Shown piece after piece: positions 26,835-36,653 of a stretch of 64,000 nt of DNA. The DNA comes from C7867-006 sp035438705 (GTDB lineage Bacteria > Patescibacteriota > Minisyncoccia > Phycocordibacterales > DATDWN01). Each line of letters opens with the position of its first letter. The stretch's first letter is position 1. The stretch covers positions 1-64,000 of the forward strand of contig DAORIV010000003.1 of assembly GCA_035438705.1 (NCBI GenBank). The letters run 5' to 3'. The position numbers and the translations under genes are program-made. Below the pieces are notes generated by a model, which saw only the letters and a list, made by a program, of their open reading frames with translations, did no database searches and was not told the DNA's origin.

Positions 26835-29800
26835 TTAGTTAGATCTTGTTTGGATTAGGCCTGAAGCAGATAGGCCTGGTAGACCGTATCCGTTTGACCA
26901 GTCAGCATCGAACAATCCTGATGTAGATGTAGCGTTACCTGACCATACGAAGTTACTTGTTGAAGTAGCTGCAGATGATGTAGATACGTTATATCCTGGA
27001 GTCAAGTTTGTTTGGTAAGCTGAGTCACCTAGAAGTGTTGCCACTACTGATGAACCTGTAGTTACACCAGATACTGAACCCTTAAGCTCGAAGTATACTG
27101 TTGAACCAGCTGAAACTTGAACTGGAGAAATTGAACCAAGTGATGGTGCAATTGCAAATGCAGTTCCGTTTGTAGCTGTTGATACAGTTGATCCGATTTG
27201 ACCTGATGTACCTTGACCAGAAACTGGTGAAGAGTATGAAGCATCAGTGTATCCGAACAATTGTATGTTTGTAACTGTAGCTGATGTTGTTGATAGAGTG
27301 AACTTGAATTGAGAAACTCCGATAGAGCCGTTTGAATTAGCTGTAACTTTGAATCTCATTAGTCTTCCATCAGCAATACCTGTTGATGCTAGTGTATCAA
27401 GCGCTAGAACTGGGTATGACTTGAATAGTCTTAGACCAGCAACAGATGTTGAACCTGTAGCGTTGATTGTTGAACCAGAACCAACTCCTGTACCTTGAGT
27501 ACCTGTTGAGTCTGAACCGTTAAAGTCAACTCTGATTAGACTTCCCTGTGTTCCAGGTTGTGAAGTTCCAACTGAAGCTGTATCTACTTTAACTGTTAGA
27601 GTCTTGTCAGCATCCTTAGGTAGAGAAACTGGAGTTGCAAATGTTGATGTAGCGTATGCACTTGTTCCAGTGAATACTGCTGAACCAATTTGAACAGCAC
27701 CGTCCCAGATAGAAACTGAAACTAGATCAGCTGATGAGCCAGATGTTAGTTTTAGTCCTAGTCTGTTTAGGTTAACTCCTTCGTTTGTAGCTCTGAACTT
27801 CAATACTGCTGCTGTTGATCCTGTTGAACCAGCTGCAACAACTCCGTATGAAGGAGATGAAGAATCTGTAGATACAACTAGAGAACCTGTTCCAACAGTC
27901 ATTGTAGAACCTGCTGCGTTAGTAACTGTCTCTGAAACATCATTTGATGAAGTTACTCCAGTTACTGTTATTGATGGAGATGATAGTCCCCATGCTAGTG
28001 TTCCAGAAGCTGCTGAAGTCACATTACATTTTAGTGCAAGTGTCTTAACAGTTCCCTTTGTTACAACTAGAGATTGATCTAGTGTAAATGTATTGTTTCC
28101 TGTTGCTGAAGGATTAACAACATTTGAACCTGTGTTCAATGCTACTGATCCATCAAACAATTGACATGAGTTTACATGAGAAGCACTTACTGATGCTGAC
28201 AATGATAGTGGGATAGAAGAGAATCTTACATCCTCACCAGATTGTGAAGCATCGAATTGGAAGTTACTAAATGTAAATCCTTGTGCACCAGCTACGATAC
28301 TTTGAGCAGCTGGAGTTGCAGAAACTCTTATATCAAGAGCTGCAGCTCTAACTGTCATAGTGTTCATAGTGAATACAGCGTTTGTCAAAGTTAGGTTGTT
28401 ACCTGTTGTTTGACCTGTAACGTTTGTCCAATCAGATGAAGGTGTTGTTGATGCAACAATTGTTGAATTGTTTGACAAAGTTGAAGGAAGTTTACCCTTT
28501 AGAGTATATGTCTTCATTCCAACTGGGTATGTAATTGTATCTGTGAATGTTACTTTTTGTGCAACACCACCTACGTTTACTGCATCAACTGGTCCTGCAA
28601 CTACTGCACCGTTTTGATCAACGATTGAAACGTTTGTCAAAAGGTTTGAAGAAGCAGCTACACCAGCATTGTAGTTAAACCAGAATACAGCACTTTGTAC
28701 TGAGATTGGTTCACCCTTGATGTCTGTTTGGTATCCTCCAAGTACTTGGTTAGGAACGTTAAGTGCTACGTTTTGAGCAGCTACTGAAGTTGCCTTTTGG
28801 ATAGTTGTTACTGATCCACCAGATACTGTTACTAGAGAACCTGAGAAGAATGGTGTACCTGTTGTAAATTCAGAACCTGTTGTTACTGAACCAGTTGAAC
28901 CTGGAGTTGGTGTTATACCATATCCATAAGTTACACCTGATACATAAACATCAGTGTTTCTGTAAATATCAAATTGTACTGTTCTTCCTGAAGCTCCTGA
29001 TCCAACGATATCTCCTTGGATGTAAACATCCTTAGAAAGACCTTTGTCTAGAAGAATTCCACCAGGGAAGTTAGCAGAGAAATACTTACCATCAGAAGAA
29101 ACTTCTGTTGGATAAGATGTTCCATCTACATAAACCATTACATTAGCAAGGTCGTTTGCTGAAGCAGAACCTGTTTGGTTCCATCTTACTGACCAAAGTT
29201 TAACTTGCTCTGCTGAGCCAGCTGTAACTCTGATACCAGCAAATTTGTATGCTGTTGTACCAATTTCTTTTGTTTGAGCTGTGTTTGGATCAAATGAAGA
29301 AACTGCTAGTTGTGATGTTCCAAGTGTTAATGAAGCGTTAACAGTGTGTTGAGCACCTGTTACTGGAAGTGATCCAGCAACTGAAGCTGAAGTGTTAACT
29401 GCGATAACATTTAGTCCTCCAACTTGTCCTGCATATGAAGACAATGAAGAATTCATGTTACCTGCTACAGTAACAGTTTGTGAAGTACCAGCTTTGATCA
29501 CCCAAGGCTCACCTACCATTGCTTGGTGGTTTGAGTTAAGTGTCTTTGCGATACCAATTTGTGTTCCATCACTCTTTAGTAGAACAACTCCTGACAATGC
29601 AGCGTCTTGCATTAGTCCAACTCTTTCAACTGTCAATGAATTAACAGTTACATCAGATGAACCAGCTGTAAGAACAACTGTAGTGAAAGGAACTCTTGAA
29701 GCACTTTGTGGTGCTAGAGAGTTAGCAGGTTGTGAACCAGCTGAAACTGTAAGTGATCCACCTTGTGGATTACCTGGAGTAACTGGAGTTGTAACAACTG

Positions 29801-30251
29801 AATTCATTGAATTCAATTTTGCTCTAGTTATAGCTCCTACATATCCAGCAGCTGGAGTAATTCCATATTTATTTTGGAATTTGATTACAGCAGCTTTTGT
29901 AGCTGGACCGAAAGTTGAAGTCTCCATACCTGGTGAACCAGCGCCTGTAGATGCAACTTTTGTGTCAGCACTCATGTTAAGAACCTTTTGTAGATTCATA
30001 ACATCAGTACCCTTACTACCAACTGTTAAATTTGTGTTGAATGTGTAGCCAGTTGAAGCTGTACTACCACCCGTTGTTGCTGAAAGTTGTGCTTGTAGCG
30101 CTGAAATAGTCGCTAGCAAACTGTTGATTTGAGCTTGTAGGTCAGTTGCTGATTGAGCACTTGCAAGTGCTGGTACAAATGCACCAGCTGCCATTGCGAT
30201 ACCTACAAAACCAGATACCAACTTTGCAGTTGTTGATTTTGTTAAATTCAT
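26835..30251 (-). CDS. Giant exported peptidoglycan-binding, S-layer-like protein
   Basis: 1138 aa. Residues 1-32 form a Sec signal peptide (ending ALASAQS), then a short coiled coil (LQAQINSLLATISALQAQLS), a PG_binding_1 domain at about 70-150 (GSKGTDVMNLQKVL ... FGPATKAAVIKFQNKYGI), and about 950 residues of Ser/Thr/Val/Gly-rich repetitive beta-sandwich sequence. Basic residues are sparse and cysteines nearly absent. The architecture (cell-wall anchor at the N-terminus, long beta stalk) and size fit the putative S-layer or major surface proteins of Parcubacteria. A 640-bp untranslated region precedes it. Function is inferred from architecture. Confidence 0.85.
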   Translation of the reverse strand: MNLTKSTTAKLVSGFVGIAMAAGAFVPALASAQSATDLQAQINSLLATISALQAQLSATTGGSTASTGYTFNTNLTVGSKGTDVMNLQKVLNMSADTKVASTGAGSPGMETSTFGPATKAAVIKFQNKYGITPAAGYVGAITRAKLNSMNSVVTTPVTPGNPQGGSLTVSAGSQPANSLAPQSASRVPFTTVVLTAGSSDVTVNSLTVERVGLMQDAALSGVVLLKSDGTQIGIAKTLNSNHQAMVGEPWVIKAGTSQTVTVAGNMNSSLSSYAGQVGGLNVIAVNTSASVAGSLPVTGAQHTVNASLTLGTSQLAVSSFDPNTAQTKEIGTTAYKFAGIRVTAGSAEQVKLWSVRWNQTGSASANDLANVMVYVDGTSYPTEVSSDGKYFSANFPGGILLDKGLSKDVYIQGDIVGSGASGRTVQFDIYRNTDVYVSGVTYGYGITPTPGSTGSVTTGSEFTTGTPFFSGSLVTVSGGSVTTIQKATSVAAQNVALNVPNQVLGGYQTDIKGEPISVQSAVFWFNYNAGVAASSNLLTNVSIVDQNGAVVAGPVDAVNVGGVAQKVTFTDTITYPVGMKTYTLKGKLPSTLSNNSTIVASTTPSSDWTNVTGQTTGNNLTLTNAVFTMNTMTVRAAALDIRVSATPAAQSIVAGAQGFTFSNFQFDASQSGEDVRFSSIPLSLSASVSASHVNSCQLFDGSVALNTGSNVVNPSATGNNTFTLDQSLVVTKGTVKTLALKCNVTSAASGTLAWGLSSPSITVTGVTSSNDVSETVTNAAGSTMTVGTGSLVVSTDSSSPSYGVVAAGSTGSTAAVLKFRATNEGVNLNRLGLKLTSGSSADLVSVSIWDGAVQIGSAVFTGTSAYATSTFATPVSLPKDADKTLTVKVDTASVGTSQPGTQGSLIRVDFNGSDSTGTQGTGVGSGSTINATGSTSVAGLRLFKSYPVLALDTLASTGIADGRLMRFKVTANSNGSIGVSQFKFTLSTTSATVTNIQLFGYTDASYSSPVSGQGTSGQIGSTVSTATNGTAFAIAPSLGSISPVQVSAGSTVYFELKGSVSGVTTGSSVVATLLGDSAYQTNLTPGYNVSTSSAATSTSNFVWSGNATSTSGLFDADWSNGYGLPGLSASGLIQTRSN

Positions 30252-30893
30252 ATATATGTTTTTAATGAAACAAACTCTTCTATTGCTATTAATAATATTT
30301 TTAGAAGAAGTTTGGGAAACGATTAACTACTTAATAATTTTCAGATGTGATCGTGTCTATGTTTGCAAATTGTTTTTTACACAACTTACAAACATTTTCC
30401 ACGACCACATCTTTCATACTAACCCAAGATTTTAATTGTTTTGTTTTGCATTCAACATTGCCTTTATTTCAAAATAAATTTGAAATAAAAACGTACTGAC
30501 ACAAACCAAATCGACACAAAAATGTTTGGGTAGATGGCATTTTTATTTTGAATTTCTGAAGTACTGAAAAAAGGAATAAATCTGAAAGTCAGAAATGAAA
30601 CTGTAGACACTCTTTAAACAGTGCCTAAATTTGTGATCCATATTTAGTTGTCAAAAAACAATCAATTCAGAAATTGGAAAGTATATACAGCATTACAACG
30701 TATATGAAGTATGAACCTCATATACATTACACATTATATATACTAGCCTTGGACTTTCAAATCTATTCGTGTGGATAACTTTAAATAATAAGCCCTATTT
30801 TTCATAAAATTACAAAAAAATGGACCAAAATTCAAAAAAATACACACACGGGAAGGTTATCAAAAAATACGCAAAAAGTCAATTTGAACAAGA
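30252..30893. other. Long AT-rich intergenic region
   Basis: 642 bp without a supported gene. It holds an 11-bp perfect inverted repeat TTTATTTCAAA/TTTGAAATAAA (30463-30489), an 8-bp one GTATATGA/TCATATAC (30700-30725), a minus-strand TTGACA at 30648-30653 with no clear -10 box, and many A/T runs. Probably the promoter and long 5' leader of the S-layer-like gene plus the 3' region of the HTH gene. Confidence 0.5.
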
Positions 30894-31616
30894 CTAATTT
30901 TTTATAGAATATCTACTCCATCTTCTCTCTCCAGTTTTGAGAATTATTCCAGCTTCGATAAGTGATATAAGCTCTCTTTGAATGGTTTTTTCACTTACGT
31001 CTTTTATCACAAGAGAAATATCTTTTATCGTAAGATCCTTCTTTTTCTTAAGTAGACCGAGGATGATTCCTTGACGATTGTTACTTTTGAAGCCTCCATT
31101 GTCCTTTACAATTGAACTGTCTTTAAAAGAAGATGTTTCTCTGATAAATGTATTTTGAGGAGTATAATTTTGAGTGCTACCGAAAAATTCTTTGGGCAAT
31201 ATTTCATTAGAATAATCAGTCTTTGATGTATGATTAAAAAGTTCTAGAAGTCTACCAAATTCTTCTTTAATAACTGTAAAGTTCATTTTAGAAATAAGTC
31301 CAGCGAGTAGTGACACTTCCAACAAAGAAACTATTTCTGAAACTCTTGTTTTAATATTGTGGAAAAAGTTTGGAAGCTCAGATTGTCTTATGTCTTTATA
31401 AGTTATTGTAAAAGACAAAAGTTCAGAGACTTTTTTTCTTAAAGTCCATTTCATTGGTTCATTATCAGACAGTAGATTTGTTATCAAATAGACAGCGGAA
31501 GCAAGTTTCTCTGTCTTTTTACAAATAAAGATGAAGTCACTCCCACCTTCAAAAAATGACTTAATATCTGTATTGTTTGAGCTATTTGCAATGTTATTAT
31601 TTTCTGGGTTTTCCAT
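30894..31616 (-). CDS. Winged-helix transcriptional regulator
   Basis: 240 aa. N-terminal ~130 residues form an all-alpha domain (ASAVYLITNLLSDNEPMKWT, then a series of helices) typical of a common uncharacterised Parcubacteria family. The C-terminal ~65 residues form a DeoR/ArsR-like winged helix (RQGIILGLLKKKKDLTIKD ... EKTIQRELISLIEAGIILKT). The region upstream contains about nine copies of a GTCYTT motif, which could be its own operator. A TATAAA box lies about 9 nt before the ATG. No SD. Confidence 0.75.
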   Translation of the reverse strand: MENPENNNIANSSNNTDIKSFFEGGSDFIFICKKTEKLASAVYLITNLLSDNEPMKWTLRKKVSELLSFTITYKDIRQSELPNFFHNIKTRVSEIVSLLEVSLLAGLISKMNFTVIKEEFGRLLELFNHTSKTDYSNEILPKEFFGSTQNYTPQNTFIRETSSFKDSSIVKDNGGFKSNNRQGIILGLLKKKKDLTIKDISLVIKDVSEKTIQRELISLIEAGIILKTGERRWSRYSIKN

Positions 31617-31624
31617 ATTTTGTA

Positions 31625-31775
31625 CTTTATATGACTTTTGAGTCTTTTTAAGTCTTTAAATGGTGTATTTTATATGTCCTTATTGTCTTATATAATACCA
31701 TACTGTCCTTTATCAAGTCAAGTGTCTTTATAAATATATCAGTAAAAGACTATTGTTTGCAAGTGCTGTCTTTGT
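31625..31775. promoter_or_regulatory. Cluster of GTC(C/T)TT motifs
   Basis: Repeated GTCTTT/GTCCTT/GTCTTA units at about 31642, 31652, 31676, 31685, 31705, 31723 and 31768, the related GACTTT at 31633, and one on the opposite strand (AAAAGAC, 31744). They lie between the HTH gene (-) and ftsK (+). Confidence 0.5.
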
Positions 31776-31865
31776 GGTTTATCTAACCATATTTGTTTGT
31801 GTATTTATGGCTATATTTTCTAGTGTATAATGTCTTAGTAACACATAGGACTTATTAGTAATAAT

Positions 31866-34109
31866 TTGATAAAATTAACAGAAATGTCACGACAAAGTAA
31901 GAAAGATAAAAAGGTTCGTTCAAAAGATAATCTGGATGAAGAAAGTGGTGGTGAAAGACTACTAAAAGAAGAGACTGTAAGAGCAATTGTTGCGGTAATA
32001 TTCTTTGTTTTTTCTGTGTTTTTCACACTTTCCGCATTTAATAAAGGGGGTATTGTAGGCGAAAAATCTTTCCATGGACTATCTTTCCTGTTTGGTGTTG
32101 GTTTCTATATACTGCCTATACTATTTTTGATTCTCTCTATTTCATTTTTTAGAACACTGCACAAAAAACTTGCCCTTACTCACAGCATTGGAGGATTAAT
32201 ATTTTTTACCTCCTCTCTCTCATTAATAAATATTAGTATGCCTGAAAAAGGGGGTGTTGTTGGTAAATTTATATCTAACCCACTTATTAACTTATTTGAT
32301 ACTTATGCAAGTGTAGTAATACTTATTGCACTAATAACCATTTCATTAATTGTTATATTTGATGCACCTCTAAGACTGTCATTCCTTGGGAACCTCTTTA
32401 AAAAGAAAGACAAGATCGAAGAAGAGGAAGATGGTTCTCCTGAACTACTTATCTCAAACGCAGAGCAACTTGGGATAACTCCAAAGGAATTGAAAGCTAT
32501 GGCCAATGAACCTTTAACTAAAACGACTGAAGCACAAGTTAAAAAAGAGGAAGTTGAAGTTAAAAAGGATGAGTTTGGAATTAATCCCCTTTTGTGGAAT
32601 GGAAAAGAATTCACCCCTCCTCCACTATCTTTACTTTCTCAAGACAAAGGCAAGCCTGGAGTTGGTGATATCAAATCTAACTCAAATATAATAAAAAGAA
32701 CTCTGCAAAACTTCGGTATTAATGTTGAAATGGATGAAATATCAATTGGACCATCTATTACAAGGTATGCATTAAAACCTGCAGAAGGTGTAAAACTATC
32801 TAGAATACTTGGTTTACAGAACGATCTTTCCCTAGCTCTAGCTGCACACCCAATTAGAATTGAAGCCCCAATACCCGGCAAATCTCTAGTAGGTATTGAA
32901 ATCCCAAACACAACCAAAACCAAAGTTGGTCTTGGACCCCTACTAGCGTCAAATGAATTCCAGAATTCTGAAATGCCACTTCTTATGAGTCTTGGTAAAG
33001 GAACTTCTGGTTCTTCTTTCTATGCAAACTTAGCAAAGTCACCTCACCTTCTAATAGCTGGAACAACTGGATCAGGAAAATCAATTACCATCCACGCATT
33101 AATTACATCTCTTTTGTACAGAAATTCTCCAGACAATCTAAAATTTATAATGGTTGATCCAAAAAGAGTTGAACTTACTCTTTACAACAAAATACCCCAC
33201 TTACTTACACCTGTAATAACAGACGCAAAGAAAACCATCTTGGCTCTTAAATGGGCAGCTAAAGAAATGGATAGAAGATATGAAATACTCCAAAAACACA
33301 GTCTGCAGAATATAGCTTCTTATCATAAAAATGTTTTAGAGCCAGCTATTAAAAAAATGGAAAAGGACAGAGGTGCATCTGAAGATGGTGAACCTAAAAC
33401 AGAAACAATGCCTTACATCGTAATTGTAGTTGATGAGTTGGCTGATATTATGCAAGCATATCCTCGTGAACTAGAATCTGCGATAGTGAGACTGGCTCAA
33501 ATGTCCCGTGCTGTCGGAATTCACTTAATACTTTCTACACAAAGACCTTCAGTTAATGTTATTACTGGTCTTATTAAAGCAAACATACCTTCAAGAATCG
33601 CTCTTCAAGTAGCAAGTCAAATAGATTCAAGAACAATTCTTGATATGCCGGGCGCTGAGAAACTTCTTGGTGCCGGAGACATGCTTTACCTTTCTGGAGA
33701 GATGAGTCAACCACAGAGAATTCAATCTGCTTTTATTTCTGAAAATGAAGTTAAGGATGTGGTAAAATTCCTCGCACAAGGTTATGAAAATGATATTCCG
33801 AGTGAAATTAATCTTGATGCAAATAACAATAACGTCAAAAACAGTATCTTCGAAGCAACTCTAGACGATGAAAAAATGGAAGAAGAGGATGATTTGTATG
33901 AAGAAGCTAAACAGACAGTACTAGAAGCCGGCAAAGCTAGTACATCTTATCTACAAAGAAAGCTTGGGGTTGGATACGCCAGAGCAGCAAGACTAATTGA
34001 TATTCTAGAGGAAAGAGGTGTTGTTGGTCCTGGCTCAGGTGCAAAACCTAGAGAGGTCTTCGGTGCTAGTCCTACCTCAAACGACGAGGACACAGGAGAA
34101 ACTGTATGA
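31866..34109 (+). CDS. ftsK: DNA translocase FtsK/SpoIIIE
   Basis: 747 aa (741 if started at the second Met, 31884). Four N-terminal membrane helices (about 40-180), an acidic linker, and the RecA-like motor with Walker A AGTTGSGKS, Walker B YIVIVVDELADIM and the QRPSVNVITGLIKANIPSRI segment. It ends in the gamma winged helix (YLQRKLGVGYARAARLID) that reads polar DNA motifs. Pumps chromosome DNA through the closing septum. A TATAAT box at 31827-31832 leaves a leader of about 30-45 nt without SD. It overlaps the next gene by 4 bp. Confidence 0.96.
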   Translation: MIKLTEMSRQSKKDKKVRSKDNLDEESGGERLLKEETVRAIVAVIFFVFSVFFTLSAFNKGGIVGEKSFHGLSFLFGVGFYILPILFLILSISFFRTLHKKLALTHSIGGLIFFTSSLSLINISMPEKGGVVGKFISNPLINLFDTYASVVILIALITISLIVIFDAPLRLSFLGNLFKKKDKIEEEEDGSPELLISNAEQLGITPKELKAMANEPLTKTTEAQVKKEEVEVKKDEFGINPLLWNGKEFTPPPLSLLSQDKGKPGVGDIKSNSNIIKRTLQNFGINVEMDEISIGPSITRYALKPAEGVKLSRILGLQNDLSLALAAHPIRIEAPIPGKSLVGIEIPNTTKTKVGLGPLLASNEFQNSEMPLLMSLGKGTSGSSFYANLAKSPHLLIAGTTGSGKSITIHALITSLLYRNSPDNLKFIMVDPKRVELTLYNKIPHLLTPVITDAKKTILALKWAAKEMDRRYEILQKHSLQNIASYHKNVLEPAIKKMEKDRGASEDGEPKTETMPYIVIVVDELADIMQAYPRELESAIVRLAQMSRAVGIHLILSTQRPSVNVITGLIKANIPSRIALQVASQIDSRTILDMPGAEKLLGAGDMLYLSGEMSQPQRIQSAFISENEVKDVVKFLAQGYENDIPSEINLDANNNNVKNSIFEATLDDEKMEEEDDLYEEAKQTVLEAGKASTSYLQRKLGVGYARAARLIDILEERGVVGPGSGAKPREVFGASPTSNDEDTGETV

Positions 34110-34453
34110 GAAATGTAACTATTCTTCGCAAATTTCTACTTTATTCGTTTTTCGTAATTATTATACTCTATTCCCTTTTTCAAGCACAAAAAATAATTAA
34201 AGGTCCTAGTATTGAAATATTTAATCCGAAAAGTGGAGCTACCTACAGCCAGACTTTGATAGAAGTAGAAGGAATGGCCAAAAATGTTGCATATCTTAAT
34301 ATGAATGGACGACCTATATTTACTGATAAAAATGGGTATTTTAAAGAAAAATTCTTATTGTCCCCCGGTTACAATGTCATAAAATTAGATGCTGAAGATA
34401 AGTTCAAAAAATATACCGAACAAAAACTAGAGATTATACTAAAAGAATACTAG
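34106..34453 (+). CDS. Small membrane-anchored Ig-like protein
   Basis: 115 aa. One N-terminal helix (9-25), then a single beta-sandwich domain resembling the glucodextranase B-type fold (IEIFNPKSGATYSQTLIEVE, FKEKFLLSPGYNVIKLDA). Starts in ATGA overlap with the ftsK stop, so the two are translationally coupled. May act at the cell envelope during division; this rests only on the coupling. Confidence 0.75.
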   Translation: MRNVTILRKFLLYSFFVIIILYSLFQAQKIIKGPSIEIFNPKSGATYSQTLIEVEGMAKNVAYLNMNGRPIFTDKNGYFKEKFLLSPGYNVIKLDAEDKFKKYTEQKLEIILKEY

Positions 34454-34536
34454 TGCCCAACAAGACCTGATGCTAGTCAATTGTATAATTTAATACTAGG
34501 TATAAAATACATTTATTATTATAAACACTTAAAAAC

Positions 34537-35619
34537 ATGATGAAGAAAAAGGCACCAAAAGAGCCGAAAAAAATGATGAGTGATGCGGGAGGTGTAAATG
34601 TTGAAAATACACTTCGAGAAATTAGAACTAAATTTGGTGATGACTCAATCATGATGCTTGGAGACAAACCTCATGTAGATGTAAATTCAATATCTACTGG
34701 TTCTATTGGATTAGACACAGCACTTGGAGTTGGAGGATTGCCACGTGGAAGAATAATTGAAATTTTTGGTCCTGAATCTTCAGGAAAAACCACCCTATCG
34801 CTACATGTTGTAGCAGAAGCACAGAAAAAAGGAGGTATATGCGCATTCATTGATGCTGAACATGCTATGGACCCAGAATATGCCCAAAGACTAGGTGTTA
34901 ATATAAATCAATTACTCATATCTCAACCAGATAACGGCGAACAAGCTTTGGAAATTGTTGAATCTTTGGTTAGATCAGGAAAATTAGATGTTATTGTCAT
35001 TGACTCTGTTGCAGCCTTAACTCCTAGAGATGAAATCGAGGGAGATATGGGTTCTCACCATGTTGGTAAACAAGCTCGTCTAATGTCACAGGCACTAAGG
35101 AAACTAACTGCGATAGTGGCTAAATCCAAAACAATAGTCATTTTCCTAAACCAAATCCGAATGCAAATAGGTGTTATGTTTGGAAACCCAGAGACTACTC
35201 CAGGTGGAAAAGCTTTGAAATTCTACACTTCTGTACGTATAGACATACGCCGAATAGCCCAGATAAAAAAGGGTGAAGAAATAATGGGAGGAAGAATAAG
35301 AGTAAAGGTTGTAAAAAACAAAGTCGCTGCTCCTTTCAAACAGACAGAGTTTGATCTAATGTATAACGAAGGAATCTCCCGTGAAGGTGAACTCATCGCT
35401 TTGGGAGAAAAAATGGGAGTCATTACAAAATCTGGAACGAGTTATAGCTTTGGAGAAGAAAAACTTGGGCGTGGATATGATGCAACAAGACAGTTTTTGA
35501 AAGACAAAGCTAACAAAAAAATAGCTGATGCCATCTTAAAGGAGATTCGCTCAGGACTAGATAAGAATGGAGGTTCTGTGGTTGCAAGCTCTGGTAGTGA
35601 ATCTGAAAGCTCTGAATAA
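34537..35619 (+). CDS. recA: Recombinase RecA
   Basis: 360 aa. Walker A GPESSGKTT, Walker B VIVIDSVAALTP, L1 GDMGSHHVGKQARLMSQALR and L2 NQIRMQIGVMFGNPETTPGG loops and the C-terminal domain (GEEKLGRGYDATRQFL) are intact. Makes the presynaptic filament for homologous recombination. Two TATAAT-like boxes lie upstream. The next gene, a pilin-like protein, starts 5 bp after the stop. No SD. Confidence 0.99.
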   Translation: MMKKKAPKEPKKMMSDAGGVNVENTLREIRTKFGDDSIMMLGDKPHVDVNSISTGSIGLDTALGVGGLPRGRIIEIFGPESSGKTTLSLHVVAEAQKKGGICAFIDAEHAMDPEYAQRLGVNINQLLISQPDNGEQALEIVESLVRSGKLDVIVIDSVAALTPRDEIEGDMGSHHVGKQARLMSQALRKLTAIVAKSKTIVIFLNQIRMQIGVMFGNPETTPGGKALKFYTSVRIDIRRIAQIKKGEEIMGGRIRVKVVKNKVAAPFKQTEFDLMYNEGISREGELIALGEKMGVITKSGTSYSFGEEKLGRGYDATRQFLKDKANKKIADAILKEIRSGLDKNGGSVVASSGSESESSE

Positions 35620-35624
35620 AATAT

Positions 35625-36020
35625 ATGAAATATAATAAAAATAGAGGTTATATAGCACTTATAACCTCTATTTTTATATCTGTAATTCTTTTTTCCATTA
35701 CACTAAAACAAAATATTGATGGTTGGAATAGTAACTATGGAATAATTGAAAATGAATCAAAATTTCAATCCAAGACACTTGCAGAAAGGTGTGTAGATGT
35801 ATCAATAATAAAAATACTAAATGATACTTATGTGGAAGGTACAACAAATTATGATAATGGATCTTGTAAAAGTTTTATCAAAGAAACAAATTCCCCTGAA
35901 ATAGGTTTGACTAAATTTAAAACACAAGCAGTAGTAAACAAATCTTTTACAAACATAGAAACTGTTTTAAATCATCAAACAATGAAAATTATTTCAAAAA
36001 AAGAAATACCGAAAATTTAG
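35625..36020 (+). CDS. PilX-like minor pilin candidate
   Basis: 131 aa. Short basic N-terminus, RGYIALITSIFISVILFSI helix as in PilX-type minor pilins, then a soluble domain with two cysteines (in AERCVD and NGSCKS) that could form a disulfide. It follows recA by 5 bp and precedes a pilin gene, tying DNA recombination to pilus genes; a role in DNA uptake is possible but not shown. Confidence 0.6.
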   Translation: MKYNKNRGYIALITSIFISVILFSITLKQNIDGWNSNYGIIENESKFQSKTLAERCVDVSIIKILNDTYVEGTTNYDNGSCKSFIKETNSPEIGLTKFKTQAVVNKSFTNIETVLNHQTMKIISKKEIPKI

Positions 36021-36119
36021 CTCGAAACACACAACACAATAGAAAATTTGGTCAACTTGTATATAAAAACAATAGGAGTAAAGTGGTATCAATTAATAAG
36101 TTTGATTAATGTAAATTTT

Positions 36120-36620
36120 ATGAAAAAATTGAAAAAATCAGGTTTTACTCTTATAGAAATACTGATAGTAATAGGTATTATTGCGATCCTTGCCTCAATA
36201 GTTATCATTGCCATAAACCCGAGTAAACAGTTTGCCCAAGCCAGAAATACTCAAAGACAAGCAGGAGTAAATGCAATATTAAATGCAATAGGTCAAAGAA
36301 TAGCCGACAATAAAGGTGTATTTGCTGGAACATTTGCTGTAAACGGTGCAACTTATACATGTGGGCCCCTACCTACTGGAGCAACCACGACAATAACAAC
36401 AACAATGGCAACTGACACCACGACTCAGACTGGGAGCTTGGGGTGCCTTATTCCTACATATATACCCACTCTACCGTCTGACCCTGACTCTACCGTAATT
36501 CCCCCAGCAACAGGTTTTGATGTCGTAGTAGATGGTTCTGGCAGAACAAAAGTATGTGCCAGTCTGGCCTCAAACGAAACTTCAATACCGAATTCTGGTC
36601 CGATTTGTGTTACTAGATAA
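36120..36620 (+). CDS. Type IV pilin / pseudopilin
   Basis: 166 aa from the ATG at 36120 (MKKLKKSGFTLIEILIVIGI). The class III signal with cleavage before F (G|FTLIE) and the following hydrophobic helix are clear; the conserved Glu at +5 is present. A longer reading from 36048 adds 24 residues and is rejected because pilin leaders are short. The globular domain has three cysteines. Confidence 0.9.
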   Translation: MKKLKKSGFTLIEILIVIGIIAILASIVIIAINPSKQFAQARNTQRQAGVNAILNAIGQRIADNKGVFAGTFAVNGATYTCGPLPTGATTTITTTMATDTTTQTGSLGCLIPTYIPTLPSDPDSTVIPPATGFDVVVDGSGRTKVCASLASNETSIPNSGPICVTR

Positions 36621-36653
36621 AATTGGTTTTTAGGGTTGATGTATAATTAAAAA

